This document shows positions 25,730 through 33,078 of a stretch of 64,000 nucleotides of DNA, piece after piece. Below the pieces are notes generated by a model. The model did no database searches. It saw only the letters and a list, made by a program, of their open reading frames with translations, and was not told the DNA's origin. This stretch comes from RPRB01 sp035501615 (GTDB taxonomy: Bacteria > Myxococcota > Myxococcia > Myxococcales > Myxococcaceae). A program made the translations under genes and the position numbers. The stretch spans positions 5,657-69,656 of the forward strand of contig DATJVY010000171.1 of NCBI GenBank assembly GCA_035501615.1, given 5' to 3'. Position 1 is the stretch's first letter. Each line of letters opens with the position of its first letter.

Positions 25730-26650
25730 ATGGCGACGCCCGACCGATTCGCGCTGCCCCAGCTCGCCGAGAGCACCCGGAAGCCCGAGTGGCTGAAGGT
25801 CCGGATGCCGCACGGACAGGAGTACGAGCGGGTCAAGGACATCGTCCGGAAGACCGGGCTGGCCACCGTGTGCGAGGAGGCCCGCTGCCCGAACATCGCC
25901 GAGTGCTGGGGAGGGGGCACCGCGACGGTGATGCTGATGGGCGAGGTCTGCACCCGGGCCTGCCGGTTCTGCCATGTGAAGGTCGGCGCGCCGCCGCCGC
26001 TCGACCCCGAGGAGCCCGAGAACCTGGCTCGCGCGGTGAAGGCGCTCTCGCTCGAGTACATCGTCGTGACCAGCGTGAACCGCGACGACCGGCCCGACGG
26101 CGGGGCGAGCCACTTCGCGGCGGCGATCCGGGCGCTGAAGCGCGAGAGCCCCACGACGACCGTCGAGGTCCTCATCCCCGACTTCCAGGGCGCGGAGGCG
26201 GACCTGGCGACGGTGGCCGAGGCCCGGCCGCACGTGGTGGCCCACAACATCGAGACGGTCGAGAGGCTGACCCCGAGGGTGCGCGATCGCCGGGCGGCGT
26301 ACCGCCAGAGCCTCCGGGTCCTTCGCTACCTGAAGGACCGTCCCGAGCGCCTGTACACCAAGAGCTCGATCATGGTCGGGCTGGGCGAGACGGAGGAGGA
26401 GCTGGTCCAGACCTTCCGGGACCTGCGCGGGGCCGGAGTCGACGTCCTGACCCTCGGGCAGTACCTCCAGCCGTCACAGTACCACCTGCGGGTGGCGCGC
26501 TTCGTTCCGCCCGGGGACTTCGCCCGGTACAAGCAGGTGGCGGAGACGATGGGATTCCTGTACGTCGCCGCGGGTCCTCTGGTCCGCAGCAGCTACCGCG
26601 CGGCCGAGTTCTTCATGAAGGGTCTCATGGAGCAGGGCCGGCACGCCTGA
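25730..26650 (+). CDS. lipA: lipoyl synthase LipA
   Basis: A radical-SAM enzyme that inserts two sulfurs into protein-bound octanoate, completing lipoate. The 306-residue protein has both iron-sulfur motifs: the auxiliary-cluster CEEARCPNIAEC and the SAM-cluster CTRACRFC. Downstream are TSVNRDDRPDGG and the C-terminal RSSYRAAEF that supplies the conserved serine ligand. It lies between lpdA and an E2 gene and presumably modifies that E2. Confidence 0.97.
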   Translation: MATPDRFALPQLAESTRKPEWLKVRMPHGQEYERVKDIVRKTGLATVCEEARCPNIAECWGGGTATVMLMGEVCTRACRFCHVKVGAPPPLDPEEPENLARAVKALSLEYIVVTSVNRDDRPDGGASHFAAAIRALKRESPTTTVEVLIPDFQGAEADLATVAEARPHVVAHNIETVERLTPRVRDRRAAYRQSLRVLRYLKDRPERLYTKSSIMVGLGETEEELVQTFRDLRGAGVDVLTLGQYLQPSQYHLRVARFVPPGDFARYKQVAETMGFLYVAAGPLVRSSYRAAEFFMKGLMEQGRHA

Positions 26651-26679
26651 GCGGCCCCATGCGAGGAGCGGACAGCGCC

Positions 26680-27918
26680 GTGGCCACGTTCGAGTTCAAG
26701 CTTCCGGACCTGGGGGAAGGCGTCGTCGAGGGCGAGATCGTCAAGTGGCTGGTCCAGCCCGGTGACATGGTCCAGGAGGACCAGGGTGTCGTCGAGCTGA
26801 TGACCGACAAGGCGACGGTGACGGTGCCAGCGCCCCGCGCCGGGAAGGTGGTCTCCCTCCACGGGAAGGAGGGGGAGATCGCCAAGGTGCATCACCTCCT
26901 GCTGACCCTGGAGGTCCAGGGAGGCGCGCCGGCGTCGGCGCATGCCCACGCGACGCCCGCGGCGGCGAAGGTGACCACCGTGGCCGCGCCGGCCCGCGCG
27001 GTGGAGTCCGGCGTCAAGGTGCTGGCCACCCCGGTGACCCGGCGGATGGCGCGGGAGCACGGCCTGGACCTGGCGGCGATCTCCGGGACGGGGCCGCAGG
27101 GCAGGGTGCTCAAGGCGGACGTGCAGGCGGCGCTGGACCTGGGCCGGGTGCCCGAGCCGGTGAAGGCGCCGCCTCGCGCGAAGCTGGTGCCGCTGCCCTC
27201 GGCGGGCGCCGATCAGCGGATTCCCCTCCGGGGTCTGCGGAGGAAGATCGCGGAGAAGATGGTGCGGTCGAAGTACACCGCGCCGCACTCGCTCTTCGTG
27301 GAAGAGGTGGACGTGACCGAGCTGGTCGCGCTCCGGAAGCGGCTGAACGCCGCGCTCGCCGAGTCCGGCGACACGCTGAAGGTCAGCTTCCTTCCCTTCG
27401 TCTGCAAGGCGCTGATCCCGGTGTTCCGGAAGTACCCGGCCCTGAACGCCAACTTCGACGACGCGGCACAGGAGCTGGTGCAGCGGGGCTCCTTCAACTT
27501 CGGCATCGCCGCCGCCACCGACGAGGGTCTCACCGTCCCGGTGGTGAAGGACGTGGATCGGCTGACCCTCCGTCAGCTGGCGGAGGAGATCGCCCGGCTG
27601 GCGGCCGGAGCCCGGGACAAGACGCTCAAGCTGGACGAGCTGAGCGGCGGGACGTTCACCATCACCTCGCTCGGCACCAACGGCGGGCTGTTCGCGATGC
27701 CGATCATCAACTACCCCGAGGTGGCGATCCTGGGAGTGCACCGGATCCGCAAGCGTCCCGTCGTGACCGACGACGACCGCATCGTGGTCCGGGAGATGAT
27801 GAACGTCTCGCTCTCGTTCGATCACCGCGTCATCGACGGGCTGGTCGCGGCGGAGGCAGTCGGAGCGCTGGTGCAGCTGCTCGAGCACCCGGAGTCGCTC
27901 CTGCTCGAGATGGCGTGA
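26680..27918 (+). CDS. dihydrolipoamide acyltransferase E2 of a 2-oxoacid dehydrogenase complex
   Basis: The core acyltransferase, about 412 residues: one lipoyl domain (residues 1-80, lipoylation Lys in ELMTDKATVTVPAP), a linker rich in alanine and histidine, one peripheral-subunit-binding domain (VTRRMAREHGLDLAAISGTG), then the catalytic domain ending in SFDHRVIDGLVAAE with the active His and Asp. The GTG at 26680 is preferred: GGAG lies upstream and VATFEFKLPDLGEG is the usual E2 start. An in-frame ATG at 26659 would add seven residues. Whether it serves pyruvate or branched-chain substrates cannot be decided; no E1 gene is in this cluster. Its stop overlaps the next gene's GTG (GTGA). Confidence 0.94.
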   Translation: MATFEFKLPDLGEGVVEGEIVKWLVQPGDMVQEDQGVVELMTDKATVTVPAPRAGKVVSLHGKEGEIAKVHHLLLTLEVQGGAPASAHAHATPAAAKVTTVAAPARAVESGVKVLATPVTRRMAREHGLDLAAISGTGPQGRVLKADVQAALDLGRVPEPVKAPPRAKLVPLPSAGADQRIPLRGLRRKIAEKMVRSKYTAPHSLFVEEVDVTELVALRKRLNAALAESGDTLKVSFLPFVCKALIPVFRKYPALNANFDDAAQELVQRGSFNFGIAAATDEGLTVPVVKDVDRLTLRQLAEEIARLAAGARDKTLKLDELSGGTFTITSLGTNGGLFAMPIINYPEVAILGVHRIRKRPVVTDDDRIVVREMMNVSLSFDHRVIDGLVAAEAVGALVQLLEHPESLLLEMA

Positions 27919-29045
27919 ACCCCCGGGAGCTGCTGCAGTCGGCGCAGGCGGCGGAGCGAGAAGGCGACCTCGCCCGGGCCGGTGCGCTGCTGGAGCAGGC
28001 GGCCCGCATGTACGAGTCGACCGGGCATTCGGCCCGCGCCGAGCAGATGCGGCGCCACGTGGACCGCCTGGGGATGGCGGCGAGGGCGGGGGCGCGCGGG
28101 GTGGAGGAGCCTCCCGGGAGACGCGGAGGCGCCCGTCCGGACGAGCCGGAGTCGTTGCCCGGCCTGGACCGGACGCTGGTGGAGCGGACGCCGACGCTGG
28201 CCGACCCGGAGCTCGACGCCTGGTGCAGCTTCTGCTGCCGCCCGTCGCGCGAGGTGGGAGCACTGGTCGCGGGGCCGGCGCACGCGTTCGTCTGCCGTGC
28301 CTGCGTGGAGCTCGCGGCGTCGCTGCTCGGTGGAGAGCTCCAGGCGGGCGGGGCGGTCGCCCGGGCCCACGCCACGTCCGGGGCGCCGGCCGAGCCTCCG
28401 GCGAAGCTGGGGCTCGAGCTGTCCGAGGCGCTGCCCGAGTCGACGGTGAGGCGGGCGCGGGCCGCCACGCACGAGGCACTCCCCACCCAGGTGGACGCGG
28501 TGGCGCGCATCGAGGCGGCGCTGGCCGCGGGACATGCCCGGGTGCTGCTCGTCGGCCCTGCGGGGAGCGGGAAGAGCACCTTTCTCCAGCTCTGGGCGTC
28601 GCGCGGGCTCGGAACGCCGTGGGACGGCAGCGAGCCGATGGCCGAGCAGGGGGCGATTCTCGTGGACGACGTCGACCGGCTCGAGCCGGCGGCGCTGCGT
28701 CAGCTGGCGCGGGTGCTGCGGAGCCGGCCGGTGGTGCTCGCCCTCGACGCGACGCTGCCCGAGCCCGGCGAAGAGGTGGGCGGCCGGCGCGTCCATGCTC
28801 CGGAGCAGGTGGAGTCGCTCGCGGGGAGCTGGCTTCCCGGGCCGGCGCTCGACGGGCTGACCCTGGAGTGCTTCCGGGCGCCCGGCGACGACGAGCTGCG
28901 GCTCCTGGCCGAGCGGTGGCGGGCTCCAGATGGATCGCCGGTGCCGCCCGGTGCGCTGGAGGAGGCGCTCCGGCTCGCGGGGCGCTCCGCGCGGGCGGCC
29001 CACGCGCTCCACGCGCTCCTGCTCCGCTGGTGGGCCTCGCGATGA
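27915..29045 (+). CDS. unusual protein: TPR-like helices + ClpX-type zinc finger + P-loop
   Basis: A 376-residue protein of unknown function. Residues 1-50 look like a TPR-type helix pair (LLQSAQAAEREGDLARAGAL). Residues 104-130 form a ClpX C4 zinc finger: C104, C107 and C127, C130 in CSFCC...VCRACVEL, with the ClpX-typical AGP between. Then a P-loop GPAGSGKST (K220) and a Walker-B-like AILVDDVDRL precede a C-terminal helical part resembling AAA/DnaA-type sensor regions. True ClpX begins with this finger but has a longer AAA+ module with pore loops, which are absent here. It overlaps the E2 gene by four bases and lipB by four bases, so it is translated with them. A role in E2 or lipoyl-protein quality control is only a guess. 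Confidence 0.72.
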   Translation: MNPRELLQSAQAAEREGDLARAGALLEQAARMYESTGHSARAEQMRRHVDRLGMAARAGARGVEEPPGRRGGARPDEPESLPGLDRTLVERTPTLADPELDAWCSFCCRPSREVGALVAGPAHAFVCRACVELAASLLGGELQAGGAVARAHATSGAPAEPPAKLGLELSEALPESTVRRARAATHEALPTQVDAVARIEAALAAGHARVLLVGPAGSGKSTFLQLWASRGLGTPWDGSEPMAEQGAILVDDVDRLEPAALRQLARVLRSRPVVLALDATLPEPGEEVGGRRVHAPEQVESLAGSWLPGPALDGLTLECFRAPGDDELRLLAERWRAPDGSPVPPGALEEALRLAGRSARAAHALHALLLRWWASR

Positions 29046-30145
29046 GCGGGCGAACCCTGACCGTCCACCGGCTCGGCCGGGTGGAGTACGAGGACGGGCT
29101 CCGCCTCCAGGCGCTGTTCGCCCGGGCGCGGAAGGAGGGGGGCGTCGGTGACGTGCTGCTGCTCCTCGAGCACCCGCCGGTGCTGACCCTCGGGCGGGGG
29201 GCGAGCCGCGCGGACGTGCTCGCGGGTCCGGAGGCGCTGGAGGCCCGCGGCGTCGAGGTGCACGAGACCGACCGGGGCGGCGAGGTGACGTACCACGGCC
29301 CGGGGCAGATCGTCGGCTACCCCATCCTCGACCTCGCGCCGGACCGGAAGGACGTGCGCCGGCACGTGCGGAGCGTGGAGGAGGGGATGATCCGCGCGCT
29401 GGCCGAGCACGGCATCGAGGCGGCACGGATCGCGAAGTGGCCGGGCGTCTGGGTGGGCTCGGAGGGCGCGGGCGACGCCCGGAAGATCGGGGCGGTGGGG
29501 GTGCACATCGCGCGGTGGATCACGACGCACGGCTTCGCGCTGAACGTGAACACGGCGCTCGAGGATTTCCAGCTCATCGTCCCCTGCGGGATCCGCGAGG
29601 CGGGAGTGACCTCGATGGAGCGGGAGCTGGGCCGGCCAGTCCACGTCGCCGCGGTGGAGGAGTCCCTCGCGCGGGCGTTCGGCGCCATCCTCGAGGCGGA
29701 CGTCCGGTCCGGAGATGCCCCGACGCGGACCGTCTCGGTCACGGCCGTGCGCCGCGGGTCTGCCGGTCCGGAGGTCCTGCTTCTTCGCCGGACGCCCGAG
29801 CGCGGCGGCTTCTGGCAGCCGGTGACCGGCCGGGTGATGCCCGGCGAGTCGGCGGAGTCGGCGGCGCGGCGAGAGCTGGAGGAGGAGACCGGCGCTCGGC
29901 TTGCGGTGCGGTCACTCCGGTACCGTCACGGCTTCGCCTTCGGGAACTCGCTTCCTCCGCAGCTGTTCGAGGAGGAGGCGTTCGCCGCCGACTGGCCGGG
30001 CGGGCTCGAGGCGCGCCAGGGTCCCGAGCACGATGCCGCCGAGTGGGTGAGTCTCGAGCACGCGCTCGCACGCGTGAGGTTCTCCGGGCTCCGGCGGGCG
30101 ATCCGTCGGACGGCAGGCGCTCCGGCGGGACCGACCTGGCGTTGA
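29042..30145 (+). CDS. lipB: lipoyl(octanoyl) transferase LipB fused to a Nudix hydrolase
   Basis: Moves octanoate from acyl-carrier protein to E2 or GcvH, the step before LipA. Residues 1-225 are LipB: RGGEVTYHGPGQIVGYPI, catalytic K148 in RKIGAVGVHI and C182 in VPCGI. Residues about 240-367 are a complete Nudix domain with the box G263-x5-E-x7-RE-x2-EE-x-G (GRVMPGESAESAARRE...), preceded by GFWQPVTG as in NudB-like enzymes. Both active sites look intact, so this is probably bifunctional; LipB is normally about 210-230 residues. The start ATG overlaps the upstream stop (ATGA). The Nudix substrate is unknown. Confidence 0.9.
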   Translation: MSGRTLTVHRLGRVEYEDGLRLQALFARARKEGGVGDVLLLLEHPPVLTLGRGASRADVLAGPEALEARGVEVHETDRGGEVTYHGPGQIVGYPILDLAPDRKDVRRHVRSVEEGMIRALAEHGIEAARIAKWPGVWVGSEGAGDARKIGAVGVHIARWITTHGFALNVNTALEDFQLIVPCGIREAGVTSMERELGRPVHVAAVEESLARAFGAILEADVRSGDAPTRTVSVTAVRRGSAGPEVLLLRRTPERGGFWQPVTGRVMPGESAESAARRELEEETGARLAVRSLRYRHGFAFGNSLPPQLFEEEAFAADWPGGLEARQGPEHDAAEWVSLEHALARVRFSGLRRAIRRTAGAPAGPTWR

Positions 30146-30147
30146 TC

Positions 30148-30175
30148 GAGCGCCGCGTGGTGCAGCGCCGCGCTC
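30148..30175. terminator. hairpin between convergent lipB and metallo-hydrolase genes
   Basis: GAGCGC (30148-30153) pairs with GCGCTC (30170-30175), and after one mismatch GCG (30155-30157) pairs with CGC (30166-30168). It sits between the two stop codons and could end transcription from both sides, although it lacks a U-tract. Confidence 0.45.
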
Positions 30176-31058
30176 AGCGGGCAGGGCCGAGCTTGAGCGT
30201 CTGACCCTCGCGGGCGGCGACCGTGGCACGGAACTGCTTCTGCGCCTGCCGTAGCAGCGCGTCCAGGGTCCGGTCGCTGTGCTCCGGGTCGTGGTGGAAG
30301 AGCACCAGCTTCTTCACCCGCGCGGCCTCCGCCGTCGCCAGCGCTCCGCCCCAGGTGCTGTGCCCCCAGCCCCTCCGCGCCTCGTACTCGTCCGCGGTGT
30401 ACATCGCATCGTGGAGCAGGAGGTCCGCCCCGCGGGCGAGCTCGACCAGGGACTCCGACGGGTACTCGGTGTGCTCGACGTCCGTCGCGTACACCACCGA
30501 GCGACCCCGGAACTCCAGCCGGTAGCCCAGGTTCCCTCCCGGGTGGTCCAGCTCCGCCGAGGCGACCCGCACCGGGCCGATGTGGAACGGCTCCCCGGGC
30601 TCGATGCTTCGGAACTCGATCGTCGACCGCGCCAGCTGGTCCAACGTCACCGGGAAGTACGGGGGCACCATCTGCCCCTCGAGCACGTCCTGCACGCTCC
30701 GGCCCTCGCGCCGCGGCCCGTGGAAGGTGAACTTGTTCTGCGGCTCGGCCAGCGGGGCGAAGAAGGGCAAGCCCTGGAGGTGGTCGTAGTGGTAGTGGGA
30801 GAGGAGGACGTCTGCCTGGACCGACCCTCCGGCGTCGCGCAGCCGCTCGCCCAGGGCCCGGATGCCCGAGCCAGCGTCGAGGATGATGCGCCGGTCTCCC
30901 GCGCGCACCTCCACGCAGGGGGTGTTGCCACCGTACCGCTTGGTCGCCGAACCGGGAGCGGGAAGCGAACCGCGCACGCCCCAGAACGTGACCTCGAAGC
31001 GGTCCGCCGCGGTGCGTGCCTCAGCCGGCCTTGGCCGCGTCCTCCCCGAAGAGCTCAA
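30174..31058 (-). CDS. metallo-beta-lactamase-fold hydrolase
   Basis: A 294-residue MBL-fold enzyme. The metal motif is SHYHYDHLQG (HxHxDH), with earlier FWGVRGSLPAPG and NTPCVEV and a late AMYTADEY...GHSTWGGALATAEAARV that resembles cyclic-nucleotide-phosphodiesterase-like or RNase-Z-like relatives. The opening VTFWGVRGS is typical of a bacterial subfamily with response-regulator or c-di-AMP connections, but no function is fixed. The ATG at 31058 overlaps the ribA 3' end by 38 bases; no better in-frame start exists before the fold begins, so the overlap seems real. Confidence 0.82.
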   Translation of the reverse strand: MSSSGRTRPRPAEARTAADRFEVTFWGVRGSLPAPGSATKRYGGNTPCVEVRAGDRRIILDAGSGIRALGERLRDAGGSVQADVLLSHYHYDHLQGLPFFAPLAEPQNKFTFHGPRREGRSVQDVLEGQMVPPYFPVTLDQLARSTIEFRSIEPGEPFHIGPVRVASAELDHPGGNLGYRLEFRGRSVVYATDVEHTEYPSESLVELARGADLLLHDAMYTADEYEARRGWGHSTWGGALATAEAARVKKLVLFHHDPEHSDRTLDALLRQAQKQFRATVAAREGQTLKLGPAR

Positions 31059-31677
31059 TCAGGTGTCCCGAGCGCTCGCGCTTCGTGCGCAAGTAGTCAA
31101 CGTTATGCGGATTGTGCGCTGCGGGGGAGGGGATTCGTCCCCGGACCGGGATTCCCTCCTCCACCAGCCCGGCGATCTTCAGGGGATTGTTGGTGATCAG
31201 GTCGACGCTCCGGACCCCGAGGAGCCGGAGCATGTCCGCTGCGACGTCGTAGGTCCGCAGGTCGTCGGGAAAGCCCAGCTCGCGGTTGGCCTCGTAGGTG
31301 TCCAGGCCACGGGCCTGCAGCGCGTAGGCCTTGATCTTGTTCCCCAGGCCGATGCCCCGACCTTCCTGGCGCAGGTAGAGCACCACCCCGCGCCCGCGGG
31401 CCGCGACAAGGTCCAGCGCCCGATCCAGCTGTTGACGGCAGTCACACTTCAGGCTGCCGAGCACCTCGCTGGTGAGGCACTCCGAGTGAACGCGGACCGG
31501 AACGCCTTCCTGGCCGAAGACCTCGCCCATCACCATCGCCACGTGCTCGCCCTGGTTGCGACGGTCCCGGAACACCACCACCCGGAACGTTCCCCGGGCC
31601 GTGGGGAGCGGGGCCTCGGAGTACAGCTCCACGACGTGGCTGCGTCGGGTCAGAGGCTGGGGCGAGAGGCTGGACAT
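31021..31677 (-). CDS. ribA: GTP cyclohydrolase II (RibA)
   Basis: First step of riboflavin synthesis: opens GTP to the diaminopyrimidine, with formate release. Zinc ligands are the cysteines in SECLTSEVLGSLKCDCR; LRQEGRGIGLGNKIKAY and DLITNNPLKI are standard. The protein is the stand-alone RibA type, without a fused RibB. The ATG at 31677 (MSSLSPQPLTRR) gives 218 residues, the family length; an ATG at 31725 would add 16 atypical residues. Neither has a clear Shine-Dalgarno. It lies next to the MBL gene and moeA on the same strand; no FMN riboswitch is seen upstream. Confidence 0.93.
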   Translation of the reverse strand: MSSLSPQPLTRRSHVVELYSEAPLPTARGTFRVVVFRDRRNQGEHVAMVMGEVFGQEGVPVRVHSECLTSEVLGSLKCDCRQQLDRALDLVAARGRGVVLYLRQEGRGIGLGNKIKAYALQARGLDTYEANRELGFPDDLRTYDVAADMLRLLGVRSVDLITNNPLKIAGLVEEGIPVRGRIPSPAAHNPHNVDYLRTKRERSGHLIELFGEDAAKAG

Positions 31678-31752
31678 GGCCGGGTGGTTTCGAGGCTCCG
31701 GACGACGTGACGTTTCTACCGTCATTGGATGCTCGGCGGGGGCCCCTGTTGC

Positions 31753-32979
31753 TTAAGGACCCCAGGCCACCGGCAGCAAGTCGACGAGGTCACCCTGCCG
31801 GACACTCATCGCATCCATTGGAAAGTGCAGCAGATGCGTCGCCGTCGCCGTGGAGCGAACTGCCCCCGACGTCTGGGTGGGGAGGGGATCGGCCCAGGGG
31901 TCCCCCTCTCGCCAGCGCAGGACCACCCGGATGAAGTGGGCCAACCCCTTGTTCTTCTTGAAATCGGTGCCGCTCCGGGCCCGCACCGGCACAGGGAGCG
32001 GCTCCCGTCGGCCGATCAGGCGCAGGAGCGCCGGACGGACGAACAGCTCGAAGGTGACCAGCGACGAGGCCGGATTGCCGGGCAGCGCGAACACGCGCGT
32101 CGCGCCCCTCCTGCCGAAGGCGAGCGGCTTGCCCGGCCTGATGGCCACCCGCCAGAAGTCCATCTCGACGCCGAGGCGCTCGAGCGCCGGGCGCACGTGG
32201 TCGTGCTCGCCGACCGACGCACCGGCGGAGGTGAGCACGACGTCGTGGTCGAGCGCCTGGCGAACGAGCCGCTCGACGTCCTCGGGCCGATCGCGCGCGA
32301 TGCCCAGCACCACGGGGTTCCCGCCCGCGCGGCGCACGGCGATGGCGAGCGCCACCGAATTGGTGTCGACGATGCGTCCCCGCGGCTCGTCGTCGGGACG
32401 GCACAGCTCGTCGCCGGTCGCGACGATGGCGACTCGCGGCCGGCGAGGGACGCGCACCGAGGTCCTCCCCTGGCCGGCGAGCAGGGACACCTCGGGGATG
32501 CCGACCACCGTCCCGGCCGCGAGGAGAACCTCTCCGGCGCGCGCATCCTCTCCGGCGTCGCGCACGTTCTGACGGACGGTGACCGCCTCCTGGACCTCGA
32601 CCCGGCCCAGTGCCTCGCCGGGGAGCGCCCGGGTCCGCTCCTGCATGACGACCGCATCCGCGCCAGCGGGCATCGGCGCACCGGTCATGATGCGGATGGA
32701 CTCGCCCGGCCCGACCGCGCGGGTCGGCTCGTCGCCGGCGTGGATCACGCCGACCACGTTCAGCGTGACTGGCGTCCGCGCCACGTCGGCGCTCCGCACC
32801 GCGTAGCCGTCCATCGCCGAGTTGTCCCAAGGGGGCTGCGTCCGTCGGGCCACCACGTCCGAGGTCAGCCCGAAGCCGACCGCCTCCTCGAGCGGCACCC
32901 AGGCTTCCGGCAGCGGAGCGAGGTCGTGGAGGATGCGGTCCTGCGCCTCGGCGTGTGGGAGCGGGGGTAGCTCGGGCAT
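31753..32979 (-). CDS. moeA: molybdopterin molybdenumtransferase MoeA
   Basis: Inserts molybdate into the adenylylated pterin to finish molybdenum cofactor. Family motifs over 408 residues: PPWDNSAMDGYAV, IMTGAPMPAGADAVV, VAIVATGDELC, TSAGASVGEHDHV, and VFALPGNPASSLVTFE. The start has GGAGG about seven bases before the ATG. In this window its cofactor could serve the MOSC fusion enzyme, which needs molybdenum cofactor, but no other mo-genes are here. Divergent from the basic-tailed protein; a palindrome lies between. Confidence 0.95.
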   Translation of the reverse strand: MPELPPLPHAEAQDRILHDLAPLPEAWVPLEEAVGFGLTSDVVARRTQPPWDNSAMDGYAVRSADVARTPVTLNVVGVIHAGDEPTRAVGPGESIRIMTGAPMPAGADAVVMQERTRALPGEALGRVEVQEAVTVRQNVRDAGEDARAGEVLLAAGTVVGIPEVSLLAGQGRTSVRVPRRPRVAIVATGDELCRPDDEPRGRIVDTNSVALAIAVRRAGGNPVVLGIARDRPEDVERLVRQALDHDVVLTSAGASVGEHDHVRPALERLGVEMDFWRVAIRPGKPLAFGRRGATRVFALPGNPASSLVTFELFVRPALLRLIGRREPLPVPVRARSGTDFKKNKGLAHFIRVVLRWREGDPWADPLPTQTSGAVRSTATATHLLHFPMDAMSVRQGDLVDLLPVAWGP

Positions 32980-32997
32980 GCGCCCTCCGTAGCGCGA

Positions 32998-33027
32998 ACC
33001 CTCCGAATTCTCAATTCTTTGGAGGGT
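32998..33027. promoter_or_regulatory. palindrome between moeA and the basic-tailed gene
   Basis: ACCCTCCGAA (32998-33007) pairs with TTTGGAGGGT (33018-33027), ten pairs with one GU and a ten-base AT-rich loop. It lies just upstream of the TTGACA of the rightward promoter and in the leader of moeA, the right place for a shared operator. Confidence 0.45.
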
Positions 33028-33033
33028 TTACGG

Positions 33034-33062
33034 TTGACAGCGCACGTCGAGGACGCTACATG
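33034..33062 (+). promoter_or_regulatory. promoter with consensus -35 before the basic-tailed gene
   Basis: Consensus TTGACA (33034-33039), exact 17-base spacer and TACATG (33057-33062, weak -10). The implied transcript begins about 10 bases before the GTG at 33079, so the mRNA may be nearly leaderless, or the real start codon lies further in. Confidence 0.45.
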
Positions 33063-33078
33063 CCCCGAGCACACACCC

